A stretch of DNA of 64,000 bases from Chryseobacterium arthrosphaerae (GCF_001684965.1 NZ_MAYG01000012.1:124001-188000), one strand, 5' to 3'. Counted from the first letter of the stretch, positions 24,027 to 33,775 are shown. Translations and numbers: made by a program. Notes: generated by a model from the letters alone, not told the origin.

Positions 24027-24956
24027 TCAGAACGCTATCTTTACTTTAGATTCTGACTTTACCTTTACATTCCCGCCAATAATAAGAGGCCGGTTGTCTC
24101 TGATGTGTCCATTCGGGAAACCGAATACCACGGGAAATTTATATTTTGAAATTCTTTCTGAGATCAGTTTGTAAGCAAATCCGTCAAAGCTGGCTTCATA
24201 GTCTTTATTATCTTTTTCATCGCCCATATTGGTCATTCCTCCTACAATAAGTCCTTTGATCTTATTGAAAACACCAGCAAGCTCAAGGCTCATGATCATA
24301 CGGTCCAGCGCATAGAAGTTTTCCCCGATATCTTCAATGAATAAAATTTTATCTTTAAAATCAAAAGAATACCGGGTTCCCAGAAGGGCATAGATAAGGG
24401 CTAAATTACCTCCTACCAGTTCTCCTTCAATATTCCCTGTTTTATTCAATGGATGAGTTTTTAAGCTGTATTGTGGAGTTTTTCCTTTTAGAATATCAAA
24501 GATCAGCTCATAGCTTTCATCTGTAACCCCAAAGCTTGATGTTTTGATGGTCTGCCCATGAATGGAAGCGAAGCCTTTTTTCAACAGATAACTTTGTATC
24601 ACCGTATTATCTGAATATCCTATGTACCATTTCGGATTTTCTGTAAAACCTTTCAGTTTCAGATGCTGGATCAGGTGCTGACATCCGTAGCCACCTCTGG
24701 AAGCCCATATCGCACCGATCTCTTTATCATTTAAAGCCCAGTTGATATCTTTTATTCTTTCCTTTTCTGTTCCGGCATAATTATACCCGTTGGAAAACTT
24801 TGTGTAAAGGTGTTCGCCTAAAACCGGCTTATATCCTTTACTTTTAATTAATGCTATCCCCTTTTCAAGCTGAGCGGCATCTACCGCTCCGGCAGGAGAA
24901 ATAACAGCTATTTTCGCCCCTTTTTTCAGCGGCTTCGGAAAGATCATTTTTTTCAT
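24027..24956 (-). CDS. Muramoyltetrapeptide (LD-)carboxypeptidase, S66 family
   Basis: The 309 residues match the S66 peptidases that trim the terminal D-alanine from murein tetrapeptides in recycling. Signatures are AVISPAG (N-terminal domain), IWASRGGYGCQHLI with the S/GRGGYG-type loop, WYIGYSDNTVI (nucleophile region, Ser in GYSD), ELVGGNLALI and FIEDIGENFYALDRM with the acidic relay residue. No signal peptide is seen, so it acts in the cytoplasm on recycled peptides. Its start overlaps the LysE-type exporter stop by four bases, a coupling that suggests cotranscription. Confidence 0.94.
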   Translation of the reverse strand: MKKMIFPKPLKKGAKIAVISPAGAVDAAQLEKGIALIKSKGYKPVLGEHLYTKFSNGYNYAGTEKERIKDINWALNDKEIGAIWASRGGYGCQHLIQHLKLKGFTENPKWYIGYSDNTVIQSYLLKKGFASIHGQTIKTSSFGVTDESYELIFDILKGKTPQYSLKTHPLNKTGNIEGELVGGNLALIYALLGTRYSFDFKDKILFIEDIGENFYALDRMIMSLELAGVFNKIKGLIVGGMTNMGDEKDNKDYEASFDGFAYKLISERISKYKFPVVFGFPNGHIRDNRPLIIGGNVKVKSESKVKIAF

Positions 24957-25639
24957 TTTGTTTTTTGGTATTTAACTTCTTTTTTCTCTGCTTCCTCCAG
25001 TTGTTTTTCAAACTGATTGAATTTTTTAAAACTCTGCAGGAAGATAAAGAAACTGAAAATAATAAGAATCACACCTACCACTCTTCTGATCTGATTGGCC
25101 AGTTTCTGGGTAAGCTTATCGTGGAATTGTTTGGCAAGGAATATTTTGGCAAGATCAATACAAAGGTAAGTACCGATCACAATGCCTATGTATAAAATAA
25201 AACTGCTGGTGTCCGGATATTGATTCCTTACGGAAATTACCGTTACCAGCCAGAAAAGGATGACTCCTACATTTAAAAGATTAAAGAAAAAACCATTAAA
25301 AAAGGTCTTAATATAATTTTGACTGATGATCTTTTCTTCACCGGGCATATGCATTTTGGTCTTGGTGACCAGCATTACAATTCCGTAGATAAAAATCAGA
25401 ATCGAGGTGATCCTGTAGAATCCGGGGTGTTTATCAATCAAAGTAACAATATCTGCACTGGCATAATAGGCTGCCACAATACACAGCAAATCTGCAGTAA
25501 TAACTCCCAGGTCCAATGATAAGGCATGCCTTGGCCCTCTGGAAAAACTGGTTTCAATCAACAGGAAAAATATAGGTCCTATAAAAACCAGACTCAACAT
25601 GAATCCTAAAATGATGGCAGATAGTACTAGTTCAAGCAT
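24953..25639 (-). CDS. LysE/RhtB-family amino-acid exporter
   Basis: The ATG at 25639 gives 228 residues; an upstream ATG at 25672 would add 11. About six hydrophobic helices are present, beginning LVLSAIILGFMLSLVFIGPIFFLLIE, with the LysE-type N-terminal G-x-GP-like segment followed by the positive SRGPRHAL loop. The family exports amino acids, but the substrate is unknown. The stop overlaps the S66 carboxypeptidase ATG, so export and peptide recycling may be coexpressed. The C-terminal tail is basic and charged. Confidence 0.88.
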   Translation of the reverse strand: MLELVLSAIILGFMLSLVFIGPIFFLLIETSFSRGPRHALSLDLGVITADLLCIVAAYYASADIVTLIDKHPGFYRITSILIFIYGIVMLVTKTKMHMPGEEKIISQNYIKTFFNGFFFNLLNVGVILFWLVTVISVRNQYPDTSSFILYIGIVIGTYLCIDLAKIFLAKQFHDKLTQKLANQIRRVVGVILIIFSFFIFLQSFKKFNQFEKQLEEAEKKEVKYQKTK

Positions 25640-25767
25640 TAAGTGGTATTTTAAAATGGAAAAAAATTCCATTCCGTTTCATACAAAGTTATACTTTATG
25701 ATTTAATTATTCAATAAAGATGTGATATATCAAGTTTATTTTACTTCCTGTTGGGAATGAATTTTTA

Positions 25768-25808
25768 GAAAGGAAGCCGGAAGAAAGGAAGAGGGAAGTA
25801 CCGGAAGC
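25768..25808. repeat. Purine-rich GGAAG repeat element, copy 1
   Basis: The intergenic stretch is built from repeated ggaagccggaag/aaaggaag units. The complementary version (cttccttcttccggcttcc) occurs near 63,940. No gene is involved. Such dispersed repeats are, as I recall, frequent between Chryseobacterium genes. Confidence 0.5.
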
Positions 25809-25860
25809 CTTAGCAGATCTGTAATCTCATTTTATGATTTTCGGAAGGTTGACAAAAACA

Positions 25861-25893
25861 AAAGAGATTGTTCCGTTTTGGAACAACCTCTTT
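25861..25893 (-). terminator. Terminator of rnr
   Basis: AAAGAG-A-TTGTTCC pairs with GGAACAA-C-CTCTTT around GTTTT, with one internal mismatch, followed by a T-rich tract on the minus strand. Confidence 0.75.
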
Positions 25894-25923
25894 ACACTGA
25901 TATATTTTTAACTGCTGATATTA

Positions 25924-28074
25924 TTAAACAATCTTGAAGTCCAATTGTTTCTGGATCAGATTGGCTTTCACCACCTTGATCTGCACCTGATCTCCCAGCT
26001 GATATTTATTTCCGTGTCTCACGCCGTATACAGCATGTGTTTTTGCATCGTACATGTATGAATCGTCTACAAGATCTCTTAATTTGATCAGACCTTCAGC
26101 TCCGTTTTCAGGAATTTCTACCCAGAATCCGAATTCGGCAACTCCGGAAATCACTCCGGTGAACGTTTCACCAAGATGTTTTTCCATAAATTTCACCTGC
26201 ATGTACTTGATAGAATCTCTTTCTGCATCAGCTGCCAGTCTTTCCATCGCACTGCAGTGTTTCGCTTTTTCCTCCAGCTCCTGTCTGCTTGGAGATTTCC
26301 CGCCATCCAGATAGTGCTGAAGAAGACGGTGTGCGATCAAATCCGGGTAACGACGGATAGGAGAGGTAAAGTGGGTATAATACTCAAATCCCAAACCGTA
26401 GTGACCAATAGGCTCTGTAGAATATACAGCCTTGCTCATACTTCTCATCGCCAGCGTTTCAATCATATTTTCTTCTCCTTTTCCTTTCACATCATGCAAA
26501 AGTTTGTTCAGAGACTCTGCAACTTTTTTGGTATTGGCCAGGTTCATTTTATATCCGAAAGTTGCTACAAAATCTCTCAGTGATTCCAGCTTTGCAGGAT
26601 CCGGATCATCGTGAACCCTATAAATAAAGGTATTATTGGTAATCTCACCTTTTCTGGATAAAGATACAAACTCCGATACCTTTTTATTGGCCAAAAGCAT
26701 GAACTCTTCAATCAGGTGATTAGAGTCTTTACTGATTTTAAAATAAACTCCAACCGGTTCATTATTTTCATCAAGATTGAATCTTACTTCACTTCTGTCA
26801 AACGTGATCGCTCCTTTTCTGATACGTTCATTACGCATGATCTTTGCCAGTCTGTCCAGAACATTGATTTCTTCAGCCAGATCTCCTTCACCCGTTTCAA
26901 TACGCTCCTGAGCTTCTTCATAGGTAAATCTTCTGTCTGAATGAATCACTGTTCTTCCGAACCACTGTTTCTGAATTTCGGCCTGATCATTCAGTTCAAA
27001 AACTGCTGAGAATGTATATTTATCCTCATTCGGACGAAGGGAACACACATCATTACTCAATACTTCCGGCAGCATCGGAACTACCCTGTCTACCAAATAC
27101 ACTGAGGTTGCTCTCTGATACGCTTCGTCATCCAGAATCGTTCCCGGAACCACATAATGAGATACATCGGCAATATGAACTCCGATCTCCCAGTTTCCGT
27201 TTTCTAATTTTCTTATGGATAAGGCATCATCAAAGTCTTTTGCATCTTTGGGGTCAATGGTAAATGTGCAGATATTACGCATATCCCAACGTTTTGCCAC
27301 TTCTTCATCTGTAATGCTTCTGTCGATTTTGTCAGCATCCAGTTCCACTTCCTGTGGAAACTCATAAGGAAGACCATATTCTGCAAGGATAGAGTGGATC
27401 TCTGTTTCATGTTCTCCCGGAGCACCCAGTACCTGGATAATTTCTCCTTCAGGATTTTTATCCCCCGGTTTCCATTCGGTCATCTTTACAATAACCTTAT
27501 CTCCATCTTCGGCATTATTGAATTTATTCTTCGGAATAAAAATATCAGTATTGATTGATTTTTTATCACAAACTACAAACCCGAAATCTTTGTGGGCAAC
27601 CTTCTGAAAAGTTCCTACAAATTCTGTTCTTGTTCTTTCCAAAACTTCCAAAACCGAGCCTTCCAGTTTCTTTCCTTTATAATGATAAGTTATAATAAGA
27701 ACCTTATCTCCCTGCAAGGCATCTTTCACATTTTTGGAGTGAATGAAGATATCGTCTTCCATTCCTTCCACATTCACATACGCATTTCCGCTCTGGTTGA
27801 AATCTATAATTCCGGTAAGTGTTCCTGCAATTTTCAGGTTCACGATATACTTTCCTCTTTCCACTTCTTTGATCTTTTCAGACCCCTGAAGTTTGTGCAG
27901 TGCCTGAATCACAAGTTCTCTTTGTCTCGGATTTTTGTAATCTATTCCATCAGCGATCTGTTTATAGTTATAGATCTTTGATGCATTGGCATTCATGAAA
28001 CGTAGGATGAGTCTTCCGATCTCCATCAGTTTCAAATCATTTTTATGACTTATATATTTTCTTTTTTTTGGCAT
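25924..28074 (-). CDS. rnr: Ribonuclease R
   Basis: RNase R is a 3'-5' exoribonuclease for structured RNA. The ATG at 28074 gives 716 residues; an upstream start at 28143 would add 23 lysine-rich ones. The order is a winged-helix N-terminal region (to about 75), cold-shock domains, the RNB catalytic domain with FTIDPKDAKDFDDALS (metal-binding Asp cluster) and VHIADVSHYV, and a C-terminal S1 domain ending near GDQVQIKVVKANL. All parts of a typical RNase R are present. The nearest upstream -7-like element (TACATTTG, about 28592-28585) is weak evidence for its promoter. Confidence 0.96.
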   Translation of the reverse strand: MPKKRKYISHKNDLKLMEIGRLILRFMNANASKIYNYKQIADGIDYKNPRQRELVIQALHKLQGSEKIKEVERGKYIVNLKIAGTLTGIIDFNQSGNAYVNVEGMEDDIFIHSKNVKDALQGDKVLIITYHYKGKKLEGSVLEVLERTRTEFVGTFQKVAHKDFGFVVCDKKSINTDIFIPKNKFNNAEDGDKVIVKMTEWKPGDKNPEGEIIQVLGAPGEHETEIHSILAEYGLPYEFPQEVELDADKIDRSITDEEVAKRWDMRNICTFTIDPKDAKDFDDALSIRKLENGNWEIGVHIADVSHYVVPGTILDDEAYQRATSVYLVDRVVPMLPEVLSNDVCSLRPNEDKYTFSAVFELNDQAEIQKQWFGRTVIHSDRRFTYEEAQERIETGEGDLAEEINVLDRLAKIMRNERIRKGAITFDRSEVRFNLDENNEPVGVYFKISKDSNHLIEEFMLLANKKVSEFVSLSRKGEITNNTFIYRVHDDPDPAKLESLRDFVATFGYKMNLANTKKVAESLNKLLHDVKGKGEENMIETLAMRSMSKAVYSTEPIGHYGLGFEYYTHFTSPIRRYPDLIAHRLLQHYLDGGKSPSRQELEEKAKHCSAMERLAADAERDSIKYMQVKFMEKHLGETFTGVISGVAEFGFWVEIPENGAEGLIKLRDLVDDSYMYDAKTHAVYGVRHGNKYQLGDQVQIKVVKANLIQKQLDFKIV

Positions 28075-28143
28075 TTTAATTTTCTTTTTAATTCGTTTTA
28101 GCTTCTTTCCAAATTCAGAAGCTCTTCTTTTTATCAGCATCAC

Positions 28144-28610
28144 ATTTAAATATAAATATGATCTTCTTTTTTTAATCTATCAATTTTCCTTCCAATCTTT
28201 TTATGATTTTTTTTAAACGCAACTTTCATAATACGCCCATCATCAAACTCATTTTCCATTGGTGAAAAGTAAAAATACTCCATATTTTCAAACTCACCAC
28301 TATAGAAAATAAGATAGTTTTACCAGAAGCAAAAATTATATTGTTCAATAGCTGGGTCAGCTTTATATTTTCAATACCTGGAAGCGAATCGTTTTAATAT
28401 TGTTTTTGAAGGTTGTTTAATTTTAATCTTTAGTTTTAATTATTAGTCCGTAACAAAACTATAATTTTAGTTTAAAAATACAATATGAGTATGAGGAAAA
28501 ATTTTGAAACCTTTGATCTGTATTCTAAAACAAATAAAGGCCGGCTATGGAAATAATAGAGTGGTAATTTCTATTCTGTTGATGCAAATGTACGAATAAA
28601 AAATAAATAA
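28144..28610. other. AT-rich intergenic stretch, no gene seen
   Basis: About 470 bases upstream of rnr hold no credible reading frame. It contains a minus-strand TACATTTG at 28592-28585 that could serve rnr, giving a long leader. I see no hairpin of note until the rpiB terminator. Confidence 0.5.
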
Positions 28611-28634
28611 GGTCTGCAATTCAAATTACAGACC
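28611..28634 (-). terminator. Terminator of rpiB
   Basis: GGTCTGCAATT and AATTACAGACC form an 11-bp stem with one mismatch and a CA loop, followed by T-rich DNA on the minus strand. Confidence 0.75.
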
Positions 28635-28643
28635 TCAGTATAT

Positions 28644-29078
28644 TTAGCAAACTGCGATTTTATCAACCCGGTTTTGGTGTCTTCCTCCTTCAAATTCTGT
28701 TGAGAGGAATCTGTCAACAATTTCTATTGCCAGCTCCTTTGATATAAACCTTGCCGGCATGGAAATCATGTTGGCATCATTGTGCTGTCTTGCCAATGTT
28801 GCAATCTCCGGCATCCAGCAAAGTGCACATCTGATTTTCTGATGTTTGTTTGCCGTGATCTGAACTCCGTTTCCGCTTCCGCAGATCAGAATTCCAAGCT
28901 CATTCTCTCCGTTTTCCACAGAGGTTGCAGCAGGGTGTACAAAATCCGGATAATCCACACTGTTTGTGGAAAACGTACCAAAATCCTGAACTTCAAACTG
29001 TTCTGAAAGGTAGTTTTTAACAATCTCCTTATATTCATAGCCTGCATGGTCCGCTGCGATAGCAATTTTTCTTTTCAT
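28644..29078 (-). CDS. rpiB: Ribose-5-phosphate isomerase B
   Basis: RpiB interconverts ribose 5-phosphate and ribulose 5-phosphate in the pentose phosphate pathway. The 144 residues match the family: AADHAGYEYKE with catalytic His/Asp positions near the start, VDYPDFVHPAA, and GILICGSGNGVQITANKHQKIRCALC, where the GSGNG loop and the later Cys act in proton transfer. The gene is alone, with a -7-like TACCTTTG at 29124-29117 on the minus strand. It borders the region proposed here as an origin. Confidence 0.95.
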   Translation of the reverse strand: MKRKIAIAADHAGYEYKEIVKNYLSEQFEVQDFGTFSTNSVDYPDFVHPAATSVENGENELGILICGSGNGVQITANKHQKIRCALCWMPEIATLARQHNDANMISMPARFISKELAIEIVDRFLSTEFEGGRHQNRVDKIAVC

Positions 29079-29116
29079 AATACTCTTATTAAGCTTTTTT
29101 AGATTTTATTTCCTTA

Positions 29117-29124
29117 CAAAGGTA
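29117..29124 (-). promoter_or_regulatory. Predicted -7 element of rpiB
   Basis: The minus strand reads TACCTTTG, matching TAnnTTTG, about 39 bp before the rpiB start. No good -33 partner is seen. Confidence 0.4.
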
Positions 29125-29159
29125 AGAATAATAACAATTCGTGTTAGTAAACCGGGAGT

Positions 29160-29470
29160 TAATTGTGAAAAGGTATGTTAATAAGTGTGGAAAACTTTTA
29201 CCAACTTTCTATTTTTAAAGATCAATTTATTTCGTAATAGAAAATCTTTCTGAAAGTTTTCACCACAACTTTCCAGATGTTTTCTTCAGCTATCCCCAGA
29301 ATTTTCCATAGCAAAATAACTCATAATGGTTTTTCCTCAAAGTTATCAACAATTGTGAATAAGTGTGTGAAACAGCAGGTTTACAGAGATTTATATTGTG
29401 AGTTAAATATGAATTGGATACCAGTTGAGTATGATCAACTTTACGCTAAAAACTTATCCCCGTTACTAAC
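29160..29470. other. Candidate replication-origin region with DnaA-box-like nonamers
   Basis: This AT-rich noncoding stretch has one exact TTATNCACA nonamer (29354-29362, read on the minus strand) and near matches at 29186-29194 (TTTTCCACA on the minus strand), 29343-29351 (TTATCAACA) and 29454-29462 (TTATCCCCG). The best two lie back to back in opposite orientation. The nearby parS pair and the broad switch in gene direction support an origin. Single near matches do occur by chance in AT-rich DNA, so this is a candidate only. Confidence 0.4.
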
Positions 29471-29581
29471 AATACATAACAACAACTACATTATTTTTTT
29501 TTAAGAAGAGAAAAGAATTGTTGATTAATGGGTGATTGGCTTCGGGGAAAGTTTTTGAAAACTTTTATTTCAATCAAACTG

Positions 29582-29608
29582 TTGAAAAAGTTTAAAACCT
29601 TACATTTG
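29582..29608 (+). promoter_or_regulatory. Predicted promoter of pgk
   Basis: TTG (29582-29584), a 16-bp spacer and TACATTTG (29601-29608) fit the Bacteroidota consensus (spacer one short). The implied leader before the pgk ATG is about 110 bases. Confidence 0.45.
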
Positions 29609-29724
29609 TGAAACGGAAATTCAATGAAATTTATGGAATTCTCCCTTCCGGAATTTGCTGAAATGCATCCCGGGCCTGATGGAGGATTGCCTGAGATCTC
29701 AGAAAAAATAATCTAAATTATAAA

Positions 29725-30915
29725 ATGAAAACAATTAACGACTTCAATTTTAAAGATAAGAAAGCTCTTGTACGAGTTGACTTCAATGTTCCACAGGATG
29801 ACCAGCTGAAAGTAAGTGATAATACGAGAATCGTTGCGGTGAAACCAACCGTTGAAAAGATTCTTAAGGATGGCGGATCTGTTATCTTAATGACACACCT
29901 TGGAAGACCGAAAGGAGAAGTTAAGGATGAGTTTTCACTTAAGCATATTGTAGATGAAGTATCAGCTGTTCTCGGTCAGGAAGTAAAATTTGTAGATGAA
30001 TGTGTGGGTGAAAAAGCTGAAAAGGCTGCTGCTGATCTTAAACCGGGAGAAATCTTACTGCTGGAAAACTTACGTTTCCACAATGAAGAAGAAAAAGGAG
30101 ACGAAGGCTTTGCTGAGCAACTTTCTCAATTAGGGGATGCTTATGTAAATGATGCTTTCGGAACTGCACACAGAGCTCACGCTTCAACAGCTGTAATTGC
30201 TAAATATTTCCCATCAACTAAATATTTCGGTTTACTGATGGCTAAAGAACTTCAGGCGATTGATAAAGTACTGAAGAGCGGAGAAAGACCGGTTACCGCA
30301 ATCCTTGGAGGTTCCAAAGTTTCAACTAAGATTACGATTATAGAAAATATCCTTCCTGCAGTAGATAATCTGATCATCGGAGGCGGTATGGCATTTACAT
30401 TTATTAAAGCTCTTGGTGGTAAAGTTGGAAACTCTTTGGTAGAAGAAGATAAGCTTCCTCTTGCACTTGAGATCTTAGGACAAGCAAAAGAGCATAAAGT
30501 AAAAGTATATTTACCGTCTGATGCCATCATCGCTGAAAGTTTCAGTAATGATGTAGAAAGAAAAGAATCAGATATCTATGCTATTCCTGAAGGATGGATG
30601 GGACTGGATGCCGGTCATAAATCAAGAGACCAGTTCAACGATGTACTATTAAATTCTAGAACAATTCTTTGGAATGGACCGATCGGAGTTTTTGAAATGT
30701 CTCACTTTGCCGGAGGAACTGTTGCTCTTGGAGAGAGTATTGCTGAAGCAACGAGGTTAGGTGCTTTCTCTTTAGTAGGAGGAGGAGACAGTGTGGCTTT
30801 CGTTAAGCAATTCGGATATGCTGATCAGGTAAGTTATGTTTCTACCGGAGGAGGGGCAATGCTTGAAAGTCTTGAAGGACTTGAGCTTCCTGGTGTGGCT
30901 GCTATCAATAATTAA
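29725..30915 (+). CDS. pgk: Phosphoglycerate kinase
   Basis: Pgk makes ATP from 1,3-bisphosphoglycerate in glycolysis. The 396-residue length is standard. Motifs are VRVDFNVPQ (substrate-binding N-domain), [22 protein letters not shown] and [10 protein letters not shown], then the C-domain nucleotide site [23 protein letters not shown] and the terminal [17 protein letters not shown]. All catalytic parts are intact. It is monocistronic with its own promoter and a strong terminator. Confidence 0.98.
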   Translation: MKTINDFNFKDKKALVRVDFNVPQDDQLKVSDNTRIVAVKPTVEKILKDGGSVILMTHLGRPKGEVKDEFSLKHIVDEVSAVLGQEVKFVDECVGEKAEKAAADLKPGEILLLENLRFHNEEEKGDEGFAEQLSQLGDAYVNDAFGTAHRAHASTAVIAKYFPSTKYFGLLMAKELQAIDKVLKSGERPVTAILGGSKVSTKITIIENILPAVDNLIIGGGMAFTFIKALGGKVGNSLVEEDKLPLALEILGQAKEHKVKVYLPSDAIIAESFSNDVERKESDIYAIPEGWMGLDAGHKSRDQFNDVLLNSRTILWNGPIGVFEMSHFAGGTVALGESIAEATRLGAFSLVGGGDSVAFVKQFGYADQVSYVSTGGGAMLESLEGLELPGVAAINN

Positions 30916-30941
30916 TAGAGAATAAAACCCAATATCTGGAG

Positions 30942-30969
30942 CCTGCTAATATTATTAGCAGGTTTTTTT
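30942..30969 (+). terminator. Terminator of pgk
   Basis: CCTGCTAAT and ATTAGCAGG pair perfectly around a three-base loop and are followed by seven T residues. Confidence 0.88.
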
Positions 30970-31262
30970 ATACCCAAATTTTCATTGTGAAATCCTGAAT
31001 TCTTCTAGGTTTATATTATGAATAGATATAACTATAAGTTATAGATTTTAGCAGTGAACTCATTTCCTGAAACTTATGTTTTTCTAAGCTCCAAACCTGT
31101 CAGATCCTCAATTATCTCTCAATATTTATTCGTAAGATTGTGTCTTATTCTTTATACTTTTTGGAATAAAAGGTCATTAAAACCTTGTTTAAAAAATTAT
31201 AATTTTGAAGTGGTTTGAAGAGCTATTTTTAAACTCCCCAGGTACATTTTAACTAATATCCA

Positions 31263-31833
31263 GTGAACCTGAAATTAAAGGAAATAATAAGGAATATTGT
31301 CGTTTCCCAAAGCTGCTACTTAACGATAAAAAGAAAAGACATACTTTTAAAACATTAGATTTTGATCATACGGTATGGACAAATTAAAAACCAAAGGAGA
31401 GATCATCAGGAAGGAGAGTTTGCAATTCTTGCATTGTCTGATGATTTTCAGGCCATGATTTCTATATTGAAATCTCTTCTTCTGATTTTAGAATTCTTAA
31501 AAGTATCAATTTTGCTGACCAGAATATTCTTGTTAAAAACTGCTCTTATTTGGAAGAAAAACAATGTATTTATTTCTTTGGTTACAATGGGAATACCTTT
31601 CCCAGTCTTACCGCAAGTTTTGATCTTAAATCTCTTTTTTTACCTTGACTTTTATCCTGCAAAATAAAAATAGTGGGAATACATTTTATAAGTGTCCTCA
31701 GGAAGCAGGAGATTGTGTAGCGGCTATAGATGAGCAGAACAACTTATTTTTTTTGAGAATGGCTGGTTTTAAATCTAAACGTATGATTGGAATCTTTCCA
31801 TTTTACATTGATTATCTGATTTTTAGCTTGTAA
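31263..31833 (+). pseudogene. Decayed reading frame of unknown origin
   Basis: Protein-like text appears in different frames along this stretch. One frame reads EFAILALSDDFQ; shifted, it continues as FYIEISSSDFRILKS and CSYLEEKQCIYFFGYNGNTF. After a poly-T run near 31,633 a further shift gives NKNSGNTFYKCPQEAGDCVA and then IDEQNNLFFLRMAGF. Adding one T to the homopolymer would join the last two pieces. The fragments have balanced composition unlike the flanking T-rich DNA. I cannot name a family. A genuine frameshifted gene is more likely than chance, but sequencing error in the homopolymer is also possible. Confidence 0.4.
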
Positions 31834-32425
31834 TTTTAAATCTTATTATTTGTCTATTTTTACATGAATTACTTATTGTAATAATTTAATATTTCATATA
31901 ATCGTGATGTGTTTGCAAGTGTTTTTAAATCAATTATTAAACTTATTTATTATGTTTTTTATTGCTGTATTTTTCAGATAATTTTAAGTTTATATTTTCA
32001 TTACTTTTAAGCTGTTTCTTTTTCTAATTTAAATATTGATAGTGAGTTAACTAAGTGTTTTTAAATTTTGATTTATATCTGTTTTACCTGTTTTCTTCTG
32101 AATTGTCTCTGCAGAAATTTTTTTTTTTAAAATTTGAAGCTGCTTTGCTTTTTTATATTTTTTTAATTGATTTTCATTATGGATTTTTTACGATTGCTTC
32201 GGATAGTTTTTACTAGCATGGCTGATTTCTATTCTGTGCATATTTTATGAGTCTACATATTTTATAAAAATTTTTATTTGAAAGAGTAGGGGAATGTAAT
32301 TTCTGATATTTCTTTTCGCCAGAACTTTTAATGCCAGCAATTGAAAATAAAAATTAATAAAATATTTTATAAGATTCAGTTTCTTTAATTTTCAGTCCAT
32401 TTTAGAAATTAAGATAAAAAGTACG

Positions 32426-32465
32426 GAAAATTGACCTTCAGAAATGCTTTAAAAATTAATTTTCT
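32426..32465. repeat. 40-bp direct repeat, copy 1
   Basis: This stretch matches 32825-32864 at 37 of 40 positions, including the run aaaattgaccttcagaaatg. Both copies are noncoding, about 400 bp apart and in the same orientation. Confidence 0.7.
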
Positions 32466-32773
32466 TAAATTTTCCGATTATAGAGGTGTAAAATAAAAAT
32501 GAAGCTTAAAATGAAGTGTTTCTGGTTGATTTGGCTTTTGAAATCTGAATTTTTCTATTTTTTCTTCCAAATTTTCTATAAGTGCTCTAAAAATAAAAAT
32601 TTTTCAGATTCGAAATAAAAATTCGATGTTGATTGGCTTATTGGAATTTTATGCTTTCAAAAAAATTTTATTTGAATATGGAGTAGGGGAGTGGTATAGG
32701 AACTGTGTCCAAATTCTCTATTTTAGTTTTTGAATATTTTTGGAAATGATAATTTTTGATGTAGGTTACATTA

Positions 32774-32803
32774 AAAAACTCAGGAATAATTTCCTGAGTT
32801 TTT
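32774..32803 (-). terminator. Terminator downstream of the methyltransferase gene
   Basis: AAAAACTCAGGAA and TTCCTGAGTTTTT pair perfectly around a four-base loop. The methyltransferase gene ends about 60 bases before it on the minus strand. Confidence 0.8.
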
Positions 32804-32824
32804 AATTTTTTGGGTTGAAATACT

Positions 32825-32864
32825 GAAAATTGACCTTCAGAAATGCCTTAAAAATCCATTTTCT
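32825..32864. repeat. 40-bp direct repeat, copy 2
   Basis: Second copy of the 37/40 repeat. It ends within the last two bases of the methyltransferase gene, so one copy marks the gene's 3' border. Confidence 0.7.
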
Positions 32865-33684
32865 ATCTTTTTTCGATAATATATATCAAACTTGAAAATT
32901 CGTTCGAAAAAAGGGCTTTTATGTTCGAAATTGTTCCGTAGATGGTTGCTTTTAACCAGAAAAGGGGCGATTTTTTATATTTTTCGCTCAGCATAGAGAT
33001 GTAGTAAGAATCCAGGACCAGAGGTTTGATCTTTCTCATTTTCCAGTCAGGTTTTTTAGAAATCAGATTTTCCATTCCATTTTTTGAAAAATGATAAATG
33101 TGTCTGGGTACGTCATATGCTGCCCAATATTCTTTGTAATGCCTTGCATCATAAGAAGTGGGGTTGGGAACTGCAATGATAAGAAGACCTTTGTCCTTTA
33201 ATTTCGTGTGAAAAATATTCAGCATTTCATCCTGGTTTTCGATATGTTCAAATACATGCCAAAGAGTAATTGCATCCAGGCTTCTATCTTCAATTTTCTG
33301 AATATCGTCAAGAATTTTTGCTTTTGCAATTTTACCCTGAGCTGCTTTTCTCGCATCCGCATCAGGTTCAAAACCGAAAGTTTCAAAATCGTTTTCTATA
33401 AACTTTACAAACTCTCCGGCGCCACATCCGTAGTCTAATACTCTGGATCCTTTTTTAATTCTGTCTACCAGAATATTCTTCTTGTACTGCAGATTAAAGG
33501 ACTGAAGAAATTTGTATAACTTTTCTTTCAGGCTTCCGGAATCCTGGTGATGAGAAATATAATCTTCGCTTTCGTAATATCTTGAAATATTGGATGGGAT
33601 AGGGGAGGTTTTATATACTCCCTTGGTTTCTGTTTCTTTAATTTCAAATATTTCCTGTGAAAGAAAATGATCTTTTATTTTCAT
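32863..33684 (-). CDS. SAM-dependent methyltransferase, class I
   Basis: The 273 residues hold a Methyltransf_23-type core: RVLDYGCGAGEFVKF is the SAM-binding loop, FGFEPDADA ends strand 2 with an acidic residue, and DAITLWHVFEHIENQDEML, then LLIIAVPNPTSYDARHYKEYW, are typical of this family. N-terminal residues 1-60 look like a short cap. Such enzymes often act on quinones, sugars or other small acceptors; the substrate is unknown. It stands alone between the gene-poor stretch and mnmG. Confidence 0.88.
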   Translation of the reverse strand: MKIKDHFLSQEIFEIKETETKGVYKTSPIPSNISRYYESEDYISHHQDSGSLKEKLYKFLQSFNLQYKKNILVDRIKKGSRVLDYGCGAGEFVKFIENDFETFGFEPDADARKAAQGKIAKAKILDDIQKIEDRSLDAITLWHVFEHIENQDEMLNIFHTKLKDKGLLIIAVPNPTSYDARHYKEYWAAYDVPRHIYHFSKNGMENLISKKPDWKMRKIKPLVLDSYYISMLSEKYKKSPLFWLKATIYGTISNIKALFSNEFSSLIYIIEKR

Positions 33685-33775
33685 GAAGTCGAAATCTGTT
33701 ATATTTAAAAAATTAAGATATCTATAAGTTTTAAAAAGCTCATAAATACCTTAATTTTCGTTTTATTATTTTAAA

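Larger units (their letters stand above)
30970..32772. other. Gene-poor, T-rich stretch of about 1.8 kb
   Basis: No intact gene is visible. The + strand is strongly T-rich, especially 31,850-32,700, with many poly-T runs and no long frames on either strand. It contains the decayed reading frame described separately and one copy of a 40-bp direct repeat. I find no tRNA, no rRNA and only isolated DnaA-like nonamers (for example TGTGCATAT near 32,236). Confidence 0.6.

Noticed and set aside
29277..29504. A 75-residue plus-strand frame between rpiB and pgk
   Set aside because: It begins in a region with DnaA-like nonamers and has no motif or coupling; the candidate origin reading explains the stretch better.
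31362..31667. A 101-residue frame in the gene-poor stretch
   Set aside because: Only its first part looks protein-like and it starts with TTG; the second half is leucine-rich text produced by reading the decayed frame out of register.
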